DNA of 64,000 bases from Alteromonas halophila (lineage in GTDB: Bacteria > Pseudomonadota > Gammaproteobacteria > Enterobacterales > Alteromonadaceae), in assembly GCF_014651815.1 (NCBI RefSeq), contig NZ_BMXP01000001.1, positions 523,934-587,933 of the forward strand, read 5' to 3'. Numbering within the stretch: the stretch's first letter is position 1; every line of letters begins with the position of its first letter. Shown one piece after another: positions 45,865 through 53,275 of this stretch. The position numbers and the translations under genes are program-made. The notes beneath the pieces are model-generated. The model ran no database searches. It had not been told where the DNA came from and worked only from the letters and a program-made list of their open reading frames with translations.

Positions 45865-45891
45865 AAAAGTGCGCCGGCCGGCGCACTTTTT
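45865..45891 (+). terminator. intrinsic terminator after carB
   Basis: A perfect 26-bp palindrome: AAAAGTGCGCCGG directly followed by its reverse complement, running into five T. It ends 45 nt before the greA ATG, so greA has its own promoter or depends on read-through. Confidence 0.85.
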
Positions 45892-45936
45892 CTCTCAGGC
45901 ACAGATACAACTAATCAGGAAAGTGAGACTTAATCC

Positions 45937-46413
45937 ATGAGTCAGTATCCAATGACAGCGCATGGCGCACAAATGCTGCGCGACGAGCTTAATGAACTAA
46001 AAACCAAGACCCGCCCGCGGATCATTGAGGCGATAGCCGAAGCGCGCGAACACGGTGATTTGAAGGAAAACGCGGAATACCATGCCGCCCGCGAACAGCA
46101 AAGCTTTTGCGAAGGCCGCATACAGGATATTGAAGGTAAGCTGTCGAACGCACAAATCATTGATGTATCGAAAATGGACAATAACGGCAAGGTTATCTTT
46201 GGTACCACCGTAACCATTATCAATACCAGCACCGACGAGGAAACGCGCTATCGTATAGTGGGTGATGATGAGGCCGATATTAAAAATAATCTGATTTCCG
46301 TCAATTCGCCGATGGCGCGGGGCCTGATTGGCAAAGAGCTGGACGATGTGGTAACCATTCAGACGCCCAATGGACCGGTCGAGGTCGAAATTGCGGAAGT
46401 GGAATATATTTAA
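45937..46413 (+). CDS. greA: transcription elongation factor GreA
   Basis: GreA enters the RNA polymerase secondary channel and triggers cleavage of backtracked transcripts. The 158-residue protein has the N-terminal coiled coil with the acidic tip ([20 protein letters not shown], residues ~34-53) and the C-terminal FKBP-like domain ([24 protein letters not shown]). The position after carAB is the common gammaproteobacterial order. A clear terminator lies 18 nt past the stop. Confidence 0.97.
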   Translation: MSQYPMTAHGAQMLRDELNELKTKTRPRIIEAIAEAREHGDLKENAEYHAAREQQSFCEGRIQDIEGKLSNAQIIDVSKMDNNGKVIFGTTVTIINTSTDEETRYRIVGDDEADIKNNLISVNSPMARGLIGKELDDVVTIQTPNGPVEVEIAEVEYI

Positions 46414-46430
46414 CCACCCAAGATAGTTAT

Positions 46431-46457
46431 AAACGCCGGCCTTCGTGCCGGCGTTTT
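46431..46457 (+). terminator. intrinsic terminator after greA
   Basis: AAACGCCGGC (46431-46440) pairs perfectly with GCCGGCGTTT (46447-46456), six-base loop, ending TTTTCGTTT. Confidence 0.85.
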
Positions 46458-46470
46458 CGTTTAAATGAAA

Positions 46471-46581
46471 CTAAGGGAAGATGCGAATAAGTCTATCATC
46501 ACTCAGCGAGTTCTGACGTGCGTAGTCGCAAGGCAGGTTTCGTGGGCAATGGCTAATCCCTTGGTAAGAAACTTCCCTAAG
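46471..46581 (+). repeat. interspersed intergenic repeat, copy 2
   Basis: About 111 bases matching 22221-22327. The ends are near-inverted: CTAAGGGAAG (46471-46480) and CTTCCCTAAG (46572-46581), as in a small non-autonomous element. The 3' end supplies the TAAGG ribosome site of the Nudix gene starting at 46589. Confidence 0.7.
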
Positions 46582-46588
46582 GTAACTT

Positions 46589-47134
46589 ATGTCTCAACAC
46601 CCAATTCGCACGCTTTCTTCCCGCAGCGTGTATCAAAACAAGTGGCTGACCCTTCGAGAGGATAAAATTCAGCGCCAGAGTGGCAGAGACGGACTTTACA
46701 CGGTGGTCGAAAAGCCCGATTTTGCCATTATCATTCCTGTTCATGAAGGCATGGTGACTATGGTCGAACAGTTCCGGTATCCCATCGGTGAGCGTCAGCT
46801 TGAGTTTCCCCAGGGGGCCTGGGAGGAAAAACCGGATGCCAGACCTGAAGACCTTGCCGCGGGGGAGTTAAAAGAAGAAACGGGGCTCGTGGCAGGCACG
46901 CTCACCCATGTTGCTTTTCAGTACCTGGCCTATGGGTTTTGCAATCAGGGCTACCATATTTTTGTGGCCAACGAGCTTACCCAGCACGCCCGCGAGCCTG
47001 ACCAGGAAGAGGAAGACCTGATCGTGCACCAGGTTGCCGTAGACGAGCTTGAACGCATGATCCTTGACGGTAGTGTCAAAGATGCCACCACCTGTAACGC
47101 ATTTGGGCAGGCAAGATTGCGAGGACTTATTTAA
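46589..47134 (+). CDS. Nudix hydrolase
   Basis: A 181-residue Nudix pyrophosphohydrolase, probably acting on ADP-ribose or a similar nucleoside diphosphate derivative. The Nudix box reads EFPQGAWEEKPDARPEDLAAGELKEETGL (near residues 70-98); the usual Arg before EL is Gly, as in the subfamily with a GELxEETG box. It follows greA but is separated from it by a terminator and a repeat element. Substrate is not readable. Confidence 0.85.
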   Translation: MSQHPIRTLSSRSVYQNKWLTLREDKIQRQSGRDGLYTVVEKPDFAIIIPVHEGMVTMVEQFRYPIGERQLEFPQGAWEEKPDARPEDLAAGELKEETGLVAGTLTHVAFQYLAYGFCNQGYHIFVANELTQHAREPDQEEEDLIVHQVAVDELERMILDGSVKDATTCNAFGQARLRGLI

Positions 47135-47306
47135 TCACGTTTAGCAGTTAGAGAAGCGCACGCAAAAGCTGCAATAATGTCCGGTTTTACTTAACGTGCG
47201 CTAAGTAGCATACCGGTGTCCCAGGCATCTGGTTTTTTGTCTGCTTGCAAAGGTATACTCCTACAATGTTATCACTGCCGTAGCAAAGTGGAGAACGACA
47301 GCGACC

Positions 47307-48059
47307 ATGTTTTTGGACCCCGTAGATTATGGAAAGATTTTTGACGAGCGTGGCGCGAGCTACCACGCTGCGATGGACGCACTGCCACAGGCGCGCAAAC
47401 ATGAATTCAGGCGGCCACTGGAACTTCTAAATATAGCCCCTGGTCAGGTGCTTATCGACTTACCTGCTGGAGGGGGGTATCTGCGACATTTCTTACCAGA
47501 GGATATTCGCTACATCTGTGTTGAGTCCTCACAGGTGTTTTTCAATTTCTGCCGACATAAAGGCCTGCATTCAGTCCTGATGGATAAGGATGCTGTTGCG
47601 CTTGACAGCGAGGTTGCCGACAATCTGGTATCAATTGCAGGTGTTCATCACGTTGAAAATAAATGCAGGCTTTTTGCTGAAATGCGGCGCTTACTCAAGC
47701 CCTCCGGAAAAGTCTGCATCGCTGATGTTGCCGCAGGATCGGCGGTGGCATCTTTCCTTGATGAATTTGTAGACAAGTTCACGTCGACAGGACACGCAGG
47801 TAAGTACCTGAGTAATGCCGAAACCACCGGGGAACTGAAAGAGGCAGGGTTTAAAAATGTCGAGCACACGATGCTGAATTATCACTGGCAGTTCAGCAAT
47901 ACAGAACAATTAATCTGGTATTGTAAAAAGATATTTGCGCTTGAAGCGACAGACGCCGACGTGCTGGATGGTCTGGAAACCTATCTGGGCATTGAAAAAA
48001 ACAAGGATGCTGTGCTGCTACCCTGGCAACTCATGGGGTTTGTCGCGACAGCGTATTAG
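47307..48059 (+). CDS. class I SAM-dependent methyltransferase
   Basis: A 250-residue protein with a class I methyltransferase fold. The SAM-binding loop appears as VLIDLPAGGGYLRHFL near residue 49 (Ala-Gly-Gly-Gly instead of the common GxGxG), then DNLVSIAGVHHVENK and the post-motif EMRRLLKPSGKVCIADV. Substrate unknown. Its stop is 8 nt before the ATP-grasp gene and a cupin follows, which suggests one biosynthetic unit. Confidence 0.75.
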   Translation: MFLDPVDYGKIFDERGASYHAAMDALPQARKHEFRRPLELLNIAPGQVLIDLPAGGGYLRHFLPEDIRYICVESSQVFFNFCRHKGLHSVLMDKDAVALDSEVADNLVSIAGVHHVENKCRLFAEMRRLLKPSGKVCIADVAAGSAVASFLDEFVDKFTSTGHAGKYLSNAETTGELKEAGFKNVEHTMLNYHWQFSNTEQLIWYCKKIFALEATDADVLDGLETYLGIEKNKDAVLLPWQLMGFVATAY

Positions 48060-48067
48060 AGGATACT

Positions 48068-49087
48068 ATGCATTCAACGATTTTTATGTTGGGTCCACCC
48101 GATACCGCAATAAAAAATAACGATTTGCGAATGAAGCGGACGGAGGATGGAAAGTACCGGGTGCTTATTTCAAACTGTACCCCATTCACGTCATTGCTGA
48201 CACAGGATAAGACCATTGCCCGGCACAGTGAAACGGTCGTACTTGGTCATCATAAGCGCGTACGCTTTCCCAAAGGCGCTGCGGTAAATATGTTCAACCT
48301 TGTCAGTGATGCGGATTCGAGCATGCTGTCACTCAGGCAGATTGAAACCATTTGTGAGCGAAACGGGTTTAAACGTGTGTTTAATCACCCCCGCAATATT
48401 CAGCTTACCAGTCGTGCCAATGCTCGCCGTGTTTTTTCTGATATTCCTGGGTTGGTTATCCCAAAAACTGTCGCAACGACGTTCTCCTCAATACCAAATC
48501 TGGCCAGAGACATCACTGCCCATAAGCTATCTTACCCGCTTATTATTCGCTGTTCTGGCAGGCATGGTGGCGAAGCCATGTACCGCGTTGACAGTGAAGA
48601 GGCATTGTCCGAATTACCCGACGATCTAAAACAGGAAGGCACCAGACTGTTGCTTATCGAGTATCTTGCCAGAGAGGATGAGCGCGGCCTTTTCCATAAG
48701 ATTCGTATCGTTTTCGTCGATGGAGAGATTTACCCCAGGCATTGCATTTTTTCTGATAACTGGTGTGTACATGCCACTGATCGTGAACGGGTTATGCTGG
48801 GCGACGAGCAGTTGCGGGAAAAAGAGCAGGCGTTTCTGCAAAATTTTGACAATACGCTCACTGCTAGTCAGCGACAGGCGCTGTTGACCATGCAGCAACG
48901 ATTAGGCCTTGATTTGTGGGGAATGGACTGTGCAATCAATGATGATGGACAGATTATTTTATTTGAGGCCAATGCATGCATGAATTTTCATGACCAGGAT
49001 TATGGTCCTCACAACGAGTTTGAGTACCTCAAGCCCTTTCAGCAAGCAGTTCGGCGCGCGATTAAAAAAATGATATTGCGACACTAG
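48068..49087 (+). CDS. ATP-grasp-type protein, function unknown
   Basis: A 339-residue protein that looks like an ATP-grasp ligase. The central LSYPLIIRCSGRHGGEAMYRV (near 160-180) resembles the ATP-binding Lys/Gly-rich strand, LLIEYLA near 197 the hinge, and the late WGMDCAINDDGQIILFEANACMNF (near 282-305) the metal-binding Asp/Glu/Asn motif. The N-terminal part (MLGPPDTAIKNNDLRMKR) does not match a known ligase that I recognise. Coupling with the methyltransferase gene (8 nt gap) suggests that the two modify one small molecule or peptide. A precursor peptide was not seen. Confidence 0.6.
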   Translation: MHSTIFMLGPPDTAIKNNDLRMKRTEDGKYRVLISNCTPFTSLLTQDKTIARHSETVVLGHHKRVRFPKGAAVNMFNLVSDADSSMLSLRQIETICERNGFKRVFNHPRNIQLTSRANARRVFSDIPGLVIPKTVATTFSSIPNLARDITAHKLSYPLIIRCSGRHGGEAMYRVDSEEALSELPDDLKQEGTRLLLIEYLAREDERGLFHKIRIVFVDGEIYPRHCIFSDNWCVHATDRERVMLGDEQLREKEQAFLQNFDNTLTASQRQALLTMQQRLGLDLWGMDCAINDDGQIILFEANACMNFHDQDYGPHNEFEYLKPFQQAVRRAIKKMILRH

Positions 49088-49191
49088 CGGTTCTTGGCCA
49101 ATAAATCTGCCAGCAAAACATTTCGCCATTTGACCGAAAGGGGCCGACAACCATGCGGGATCGGATGCGAGAATAAGAAGGAAACGGCACC

Positions 49192-49695
49192 ATGAGCAAC
49201 AGTACAAAACCCGTGATTAACACTGGCGAGGTCGAGTTAATGGATTTTGCCAGCCCTGAAGAAACGTTTAAAGCCAGGCTGGGGCGAATGGGACCGTTGC
49301 TTGGTGCTGAGAAACTGGGCGCGATGCTGACTGTCGTCGAACCTGGAAAGCGAGCCTTTCCCTTCCACGTCCATCATGCGGTTGAGGAAATGTTTTATAT
49401 TATTGCTGGGTCAGGAGAGTATCGGTTTGGAAAAAACAAATACCCGATCAGGCAGGGTGATCTGTTATCGGCCCCAACAGGTGGCGCAGCACGTGCACAT
49501 CAAATTATTAATACGGGCGATACTGCGCTGACGTACCTTGCCATTTCCACAGTTGAGTCGGTTGATGCGGTGGAGTATCCCGATTCCAATAAATTTCTCG
49601 TCTTTTCCAGTAAGGATGGTTCTCCGCAAAATGCTATTCTGAGGCATATTGGATACAAGACTGATGCAGTCGAGTATTTCGCTGGTGAAGAATAA
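49192..49695 (+). CDS. cupin-domain protein
   Basis: A 167-residue protein with a single cupin barrel. Cupin motif 1 is FPFHVHHAVEEMFYIIAGSGEYRFG (near residues 60-84), with metal-ligand His and Glu, and motif 2 is the segment around GGAARAHQIINTGDTALTYLAIST. These proteins can be metal-dependent enzymes or small-molecule binders; which applies here is unclear. It starts 104 nt after the ATP-grasp gene behind a GAAGGAAA site and probably belongs with the two genes upstream. Confidence 0.75.
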   Translation: MSNSTKPVINTGEVELMDFASPEETFKARLGRMGPLLGAEKLGAMLTVVEPGKRAFPFHVHHAVEEMFYIIAGSGEYRFGKNKYPIRQGDLLSAPTGGAARAHQIINTGDTALTYLAISTVESVDAVEYPDSNKFLVFSSKDGSPQNAILRHIGYKTDAVEYFAGEE

Positions 49696-49779
49696 TTCGT
49701 CCGAGGCAGTTTGCGCTAGTAGCGCCCCTGTAAGAAAAGGCAAGCAGCGTATCTGGCGGCCTGCCTCAGCGCAAAGCGA

Positions 49780-49974
49780 TTATTTTACTTTAACAATACC
49801 AATCAGGATACATACTGCACCGCCGACCATTCCAAGCCATGCTTCCATTGGGGTGTCGCCGCTAAATGCGCGCTCCAGTTGCGAACTGGCTGAGTCATAC
49901 ACATCGTAGCCCCATATGGCCAGTGCTACCCCAATAATAATAAGAACAATACCAATTATTTTGCCAAGGCTCAT
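49780..49974 (-). CDS. small membrane protein, DUF3185 family
   Basis: A 64-residue protein with two predicted membrane helices (IIGIVLIIIGVALAIWGY and WLGMVGGAVCILIGIV) joined by a polar loop YDSASSQLERAFSGDTPMEA. It matches the DUF3185 pattern; the function is unknown. The start is ATG 49974, preceded by AAGGAGA on the - strand; the longer frame to 50019 lacks a ribosome site. Confidence 0.75.
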   Translation of the reverse strand: MSLGKIIGIVLIIIGVALAIWGYDVYDSASSQLERAFSGDTPMEAWLGMVGGAVCILIGIVKVK

Positions 49975-50083
49975 CACTTCTCCTTTCAATACGATTGTAA
50001 AACCAATATACCGCTGCATTTGTCAGATGTCACAAATTAGTGATACTCAGGGAAGGACGCAAAGCTTTAACAGCATCCTGCGC

Positions 50084-51598
50084 TTACCCTGACTTTCTCA
50101 AAGAGGACAGATAGCGCGCCAGGAACGCATCATGACTGGGCAGGGCGGCGACCTGGGTGTCGACCTGATGTTTAAGCCCCGACATAAAGCGTTGTAATTC
50201 ACCTTCACTCATTTCATCTGCGACTCTGTGATACTGCGCTGGCATCAGGCCCTGGCCCAGCATAACCTGCGTCCACGAGTCGACCCGGAAAATATCGCCA
50301 TCATCCAGAAATACCCGCCCGGTTTCTTTAAATAAATGCAGCTTGTGTGTCAGCGACGCCGGTACCGTCATCGAACGGCAGTGCGCCCAGAACGGGGTAT
50401 CCTGACGGTTCGTTACCTTATAATGCATCACAATAAAGTCGCGAATTGCACGCATTTCACTGTCGTATTTGGTGTTATATTCGTCGATGGCCGACTGGGT
50501 TACGCCATCAAACGGAAACAGGCGCATCAGCCTGACGAGGCCGGTCATGATAAGATGGATGCTGGTCGACTCCAGTGGCTCAATAAAGCCGCTGGCAAGC
50601 CCAAGCGCCACACAGTTTTTGTTCCAGCCCAGACGTCGTTTACCTGGCGTAAAGCGGATGACTCTGGGGTCATTGAGTGGCTCGCCCTCAGTCTGACGTT
50701 TCAGGGTAGCAATTGCATCCTCGTCACTCATGTACCGGCTGCAATAGACCAGGCCATTGCCAACGCGGTGCTGCAATGGAATTTGCCATCGCCAGCCTGC
50801 ATCGTGGGCAACACTTCTGGTGAAAGGAACAGGCGCGGTAAGCGGCCGGGTCTGCATTGCAACGACGCGATCGCAGGGCAGGTAATGACTCCAGTTGTCA
50901 TAACCGGTGTGCAGGCACTGTTCGATGATTAGCCCCTTAAAACCGGTACAGTCAATAAAAAAGTCGCCTGTCACCTGACGCCCGTCCGACAGACGCAACG
51001 CGGTGACAGACCCGCTGTCCGGACATTTGCTGACCGATGCAATATCGCCTTCAATGCGCGCTACGCCTGCCTGAGTGGCCAGCTCCCGTAAATACTGACC
51101 ATAGGCAACGGCATCAAAGTGGTAGGCAAAGTTAAGTGAAGGTTGCTGGGAGAGGCCAAATTTGTTCTGTTGCGCCGCTTTAAGTTCGACGCAGTAATCG
51201 CCAAATTCGCTTTGCAGACCAAGTTGTTGCGCACGCAACCAGAAATGATGAAATTCGCCGGCCCAGCACTCCTTGCCGGTCATACCAAATGAGTGGATAT
51301 AGCTGTGTCCGGGCGCACGCCAGTTGCTGAATTCAATTCCCAGCTTGAACGTGGCGCTGGTGGCCTGCATAAACGCTTTTTCGTCAATTCCCAGCAGTTT
51401 ATGGAAAGTGCGAATTGGCGGAATGGTCGCCTCTCCGACACCGACGACGCCAATATCTTTTGACTCGACCAGGGTAACAGCGAGTGATTTGCCGAGTAAT
51501 CGCGACAGTGCTGCAGCGGCCATCCAACCTGCTGTACCACCGCCTGCGATAACAACCTGTTTAACCGGACTGGGGGTTACAGAGGCCGATGACATCAT
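50084..51598 (-). CDS. tryptophan-halogenase-family flavoprotein 1
   Basis: A 504-residue FAD-dependent protein of the PrnA/RebH halogenase family. It has the FAD-binding GGGTAGW at residues 19-25, the catalytic-type Lys85 in TFKLGIEFSNW, the GWRWQIP motif (WxWxIP) and the Glu in GFIEPLEST. All signature residues for chlorinase-type chemistry are present, yet the gene lies in a sugar-uptake regulon, 4 nt after a second family member and downstream of a TonB-dependent receptor. Such halogenase-like genes recur beside TonB receptors, where their true substrate is not established. Confidence 0.85.
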   Translation of the reverse strand: MMSSASVTPSPVKQVVIAGGGTAGWMAAAALSRLLGKSLAVTLVESKDIGVVGVGEATIPPIRTFHKLLGIDEKAFMQATSATFKLGIEFSNWRAPGHSYIHSFGMTGKECWAGEFHHFWLRAQQLGLQSEFGDYCVELKAAQQNKFGLSQQPSLNFAYHFDAVAYGQYLRELATQAGVARIEGDIASVSKCPDSGSVTALRLSDGRQVTGDFFIDCTGFKGLIIEQCLHTGYDNWSHYLPCDRVVAMQTRPLTAPVPFTRSVAHDAGWRWQIPLQHRVGNGLVYCSRYMSDEDAIATLKRQTEGEPLNDPRVIRFTPGKRRLGWNKNCVALGLASGFIEPLESTSIHLIMTGLVRLMRLFPFDGVTQSAIDEYNTKYDSEMRAIRDFIVMHYKVTNRQDTPFWAHCRSMTVPASLTHKLHLFKETGRVFLDDGDIFRVDSWTQVMLGQGLMPAQYHRVADEMSEGELQRFMSGLKHQVDTQVAALPSHDAFLARYLSSLRKSG

Positions 51599-51602
51599 GC
51601 TT

Positions 51603-53177
51603 TTATACCTTAATGGAGGGTGTATTATCGCCTGTCAGTCGTATCTGGTTCAGCAGAGAACGATTATCTGGCAGGCCGTGTTCAAACTTATGGCGTGTCT
51701 GCGCCAGTGCCTTTCGCACTGACCTGGCCTTGTGTGCTTCATCGCTATTATCGGTCCTGGCCCTCAGTGCCGTGTTAAACTCCATTCCGTACAGCACATA
51801 CTGGTAGCTGGCGGAAGGAAAAATCTCTTCGTTTTCTATTAAATCATAGCGAGAAGGGGGCTGGTAGCGCCAGAGATCTAATAGCTCGGTAAGCGAGTCC
51901 GGAATGGAAGTGCTATTGCGATGTTCCTGCCAGTACGCCGAGCTACGTTCGCTTAATACATAATGCAGTTTAAGAAAATCAACGACGCGCGCCCACCGGT
52001 AACTGAAGCGTCGGTTATAGCGCCTTGCCAGGCTGTGCATGTGCGAGCCATTGACAGGAAATTCATCGCACAACATGCGAAGGCCAAGTTCAACCATAGC
52101 AATAGCCGAGGCTTCCAGTGGTTCTATAAATCCTGACGACATACCCAGACTCAGACAATTGTGAACCCAGAACTGCTCACGGTAGCCGGGCTGAAAGTGC
52201 AAATGCCGGACTGACAACGCAGATACCTGCTCGCTGGGTAGGTGCTGCTGTAGATGGTGGAGCAGTTGCTCCTCTGCGTTTTGTTGCGAGACAAAGCTGC
52301 TGCTGAAAACGCATCCCACCCCACGTCGGTGTTGTAGCCCAATATCCCATATCCAGCCGGCATCATGCGCGGTTGCCAGGGTGGTGGAAGCAATTGCGTT
52401 ATCGTTGTGCGGATAAGGCGCCTGCACGGCAACCGCGCTATCGTTTTGCAGTACGGCAGAAACTGAATGCCATGGCGTTCTGTAGTGTTTATCAATAAGC
52501 AGTCCACAACGGCCTGAACAGTCAAGAAATAAATCGCCTTCAATACGCTGCCCGTCAATAGTTACCAGGCTCGAAATGGCTCCATTAGGATGGCTGCACA
52601 CGCTTTCGATGTGGGCAGCGTGGTATTTTACACCCAGCCTCTCAGTACAGTGCGACGACAGCAACGTGGCCAGTGCGGTCGCATCAAAATGATAACCATA
52701 GTTGAGGACATAAGCATAGTCCGGCGTCTGTCGCTGTTTTGGTGCTTTACCTAAGGCACACATCGCAGGCTGCAAACAAAAGCTGTTGGCGTATGCCTCA
52801 TCGCTGGCTAATTGTTGCCAGCAGGCGTGTGTATCGAATTCCGTGTAGCCTGTGGGCGTGGTGAATGGGTGCTGGTACTGATGTGTATGGCTATCATACC
52901 GCCAGTTTATAAATGAAGAACCCTGCTTGAATGAGGCATGGCAGGTGGTTAGAAATTGCGATTCGGTGATACCAATTTCCTGCAGTGTATCGCGTAGTGA
53001 TGGCCAGGAACCTTCACCAACACCGACAGTACTGACCTCAGGTGACGCTAGCAGCACAACATCAATAGGATGTTGCTGGGAGGAGGAGCTGCCAAGACGA
53101 GCAGCAAGCATTCCAGCCGCTAGCCAACCCGTGGTTCCGCCACCCACAATTACCACGCGCTTGATGTTTTTTTCCAT
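51603..53177 (-). CDS. tryptophan-halogenase-family flavoprotein 2
   Basis: A 524-residue paralogue of the gene downstream. It has GGGTTGW at residues 12-18, Lys84 in SFKQGSSFINW, and GFIEPLEA for the catalytic Glu. The tryptophan motif reads WIWDIG, so the Pro of WxWxIP is replaced by Gly, which may alter the channel that blocks monooxygenase activity. It follows the TonB receptor after 98 nt containing a strong hairpin and precedes halogenase 1 by 4 nt. Confidence 0.82.
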   Translation of the reverse strand: MEKNIKRVVIVGGGTTGWLAAGMLAARLGSSSSQQHPIDVVLLASPEVSTVGVGEGSWPSLRDTLQEIGITESQFLTTCHASFKQGSSFINWRYDSHTHQYQHPFTTPTGYTEFDTHACWQQLASDEAYANSFCLQPAMCALGKAPKQRQTPDYAYVLNYGYHFDATALATLLSSHCTERLGVKYHAAHIESVCSHPNGAISSLVTIDGQRIEGDLFLDCSGRCGLLIDKHYRTPWHSVSAVLQNDSAVAVQAPYPHNDNAIASTTLATAHDAGWIWDIGLQHRRGVGCVFSSSFVSQQNAEEQLLHHLQQHLPSEQVSALSVRHLHFQPGYREQFWVHNCLSLGMSSGFIEPLEASAIAMVELGLRMLCDEFPVNGSHMHSLARRYNRRFSYRWARVVDFLKLHYVLSERSSAYWQEHRNSTSIPDSLTELLDLWRYQPPSRYDLIENEEIFPSASYQYVLYGMEFNTALRARTDNSDEAHKARSVRKALAQTRHKFEHGLPDNRSLLNQIRLTGDNTPSIKV

Positions 53178-53224
53178 ACCAGAACTTTAATGGCCTGAGT
53201 GTCGCTCTTCAAAAAGTATAGTCT

Positions 53225-53253
53225 GGCCTGACTCAGTTTACCTGAGTCAGGCC
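53225..53253 (-). terminator. strong hairpin between TonB receptor and halogenase genes
   Basis: GGCCTGACTCAG and CTGAGTCAGGCC form a perfect 12-bp stem with a 5-base loop. In the direction of transcription a short T-run follows about 9 nt later. It could act as a partial terminator or protect the 3' end of the receptor message, giving less halogenase than receptor. Confidence 0.6.
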
Positions 53254-53275
53254 GGGACGTGGTGCATATTGCCAA

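Noticed and set aside
44975-45910. 311-codon open frame on the - strand over carB
   Set aside because: It lies wholly antisense to the conserved carB frame, and its translation is Arg/His-rich without any family pattern.
46589-47134. Nudix box missing its Arg as a sign of inactivity
   Set aside because: The GELxEETG form occurs as a subfamily trait and the metal-binding Glu residues are present.
50050-50070. GGACGCAAAGC, resembling part of the c-di-GMP-I riboswitch core
   Set aside because: The upstream GGGCAAACC partner, the P2 stem and the tetraloop receptor are missing, and it lies in a short gap after the halogenase stop, not before a gene on that strand.
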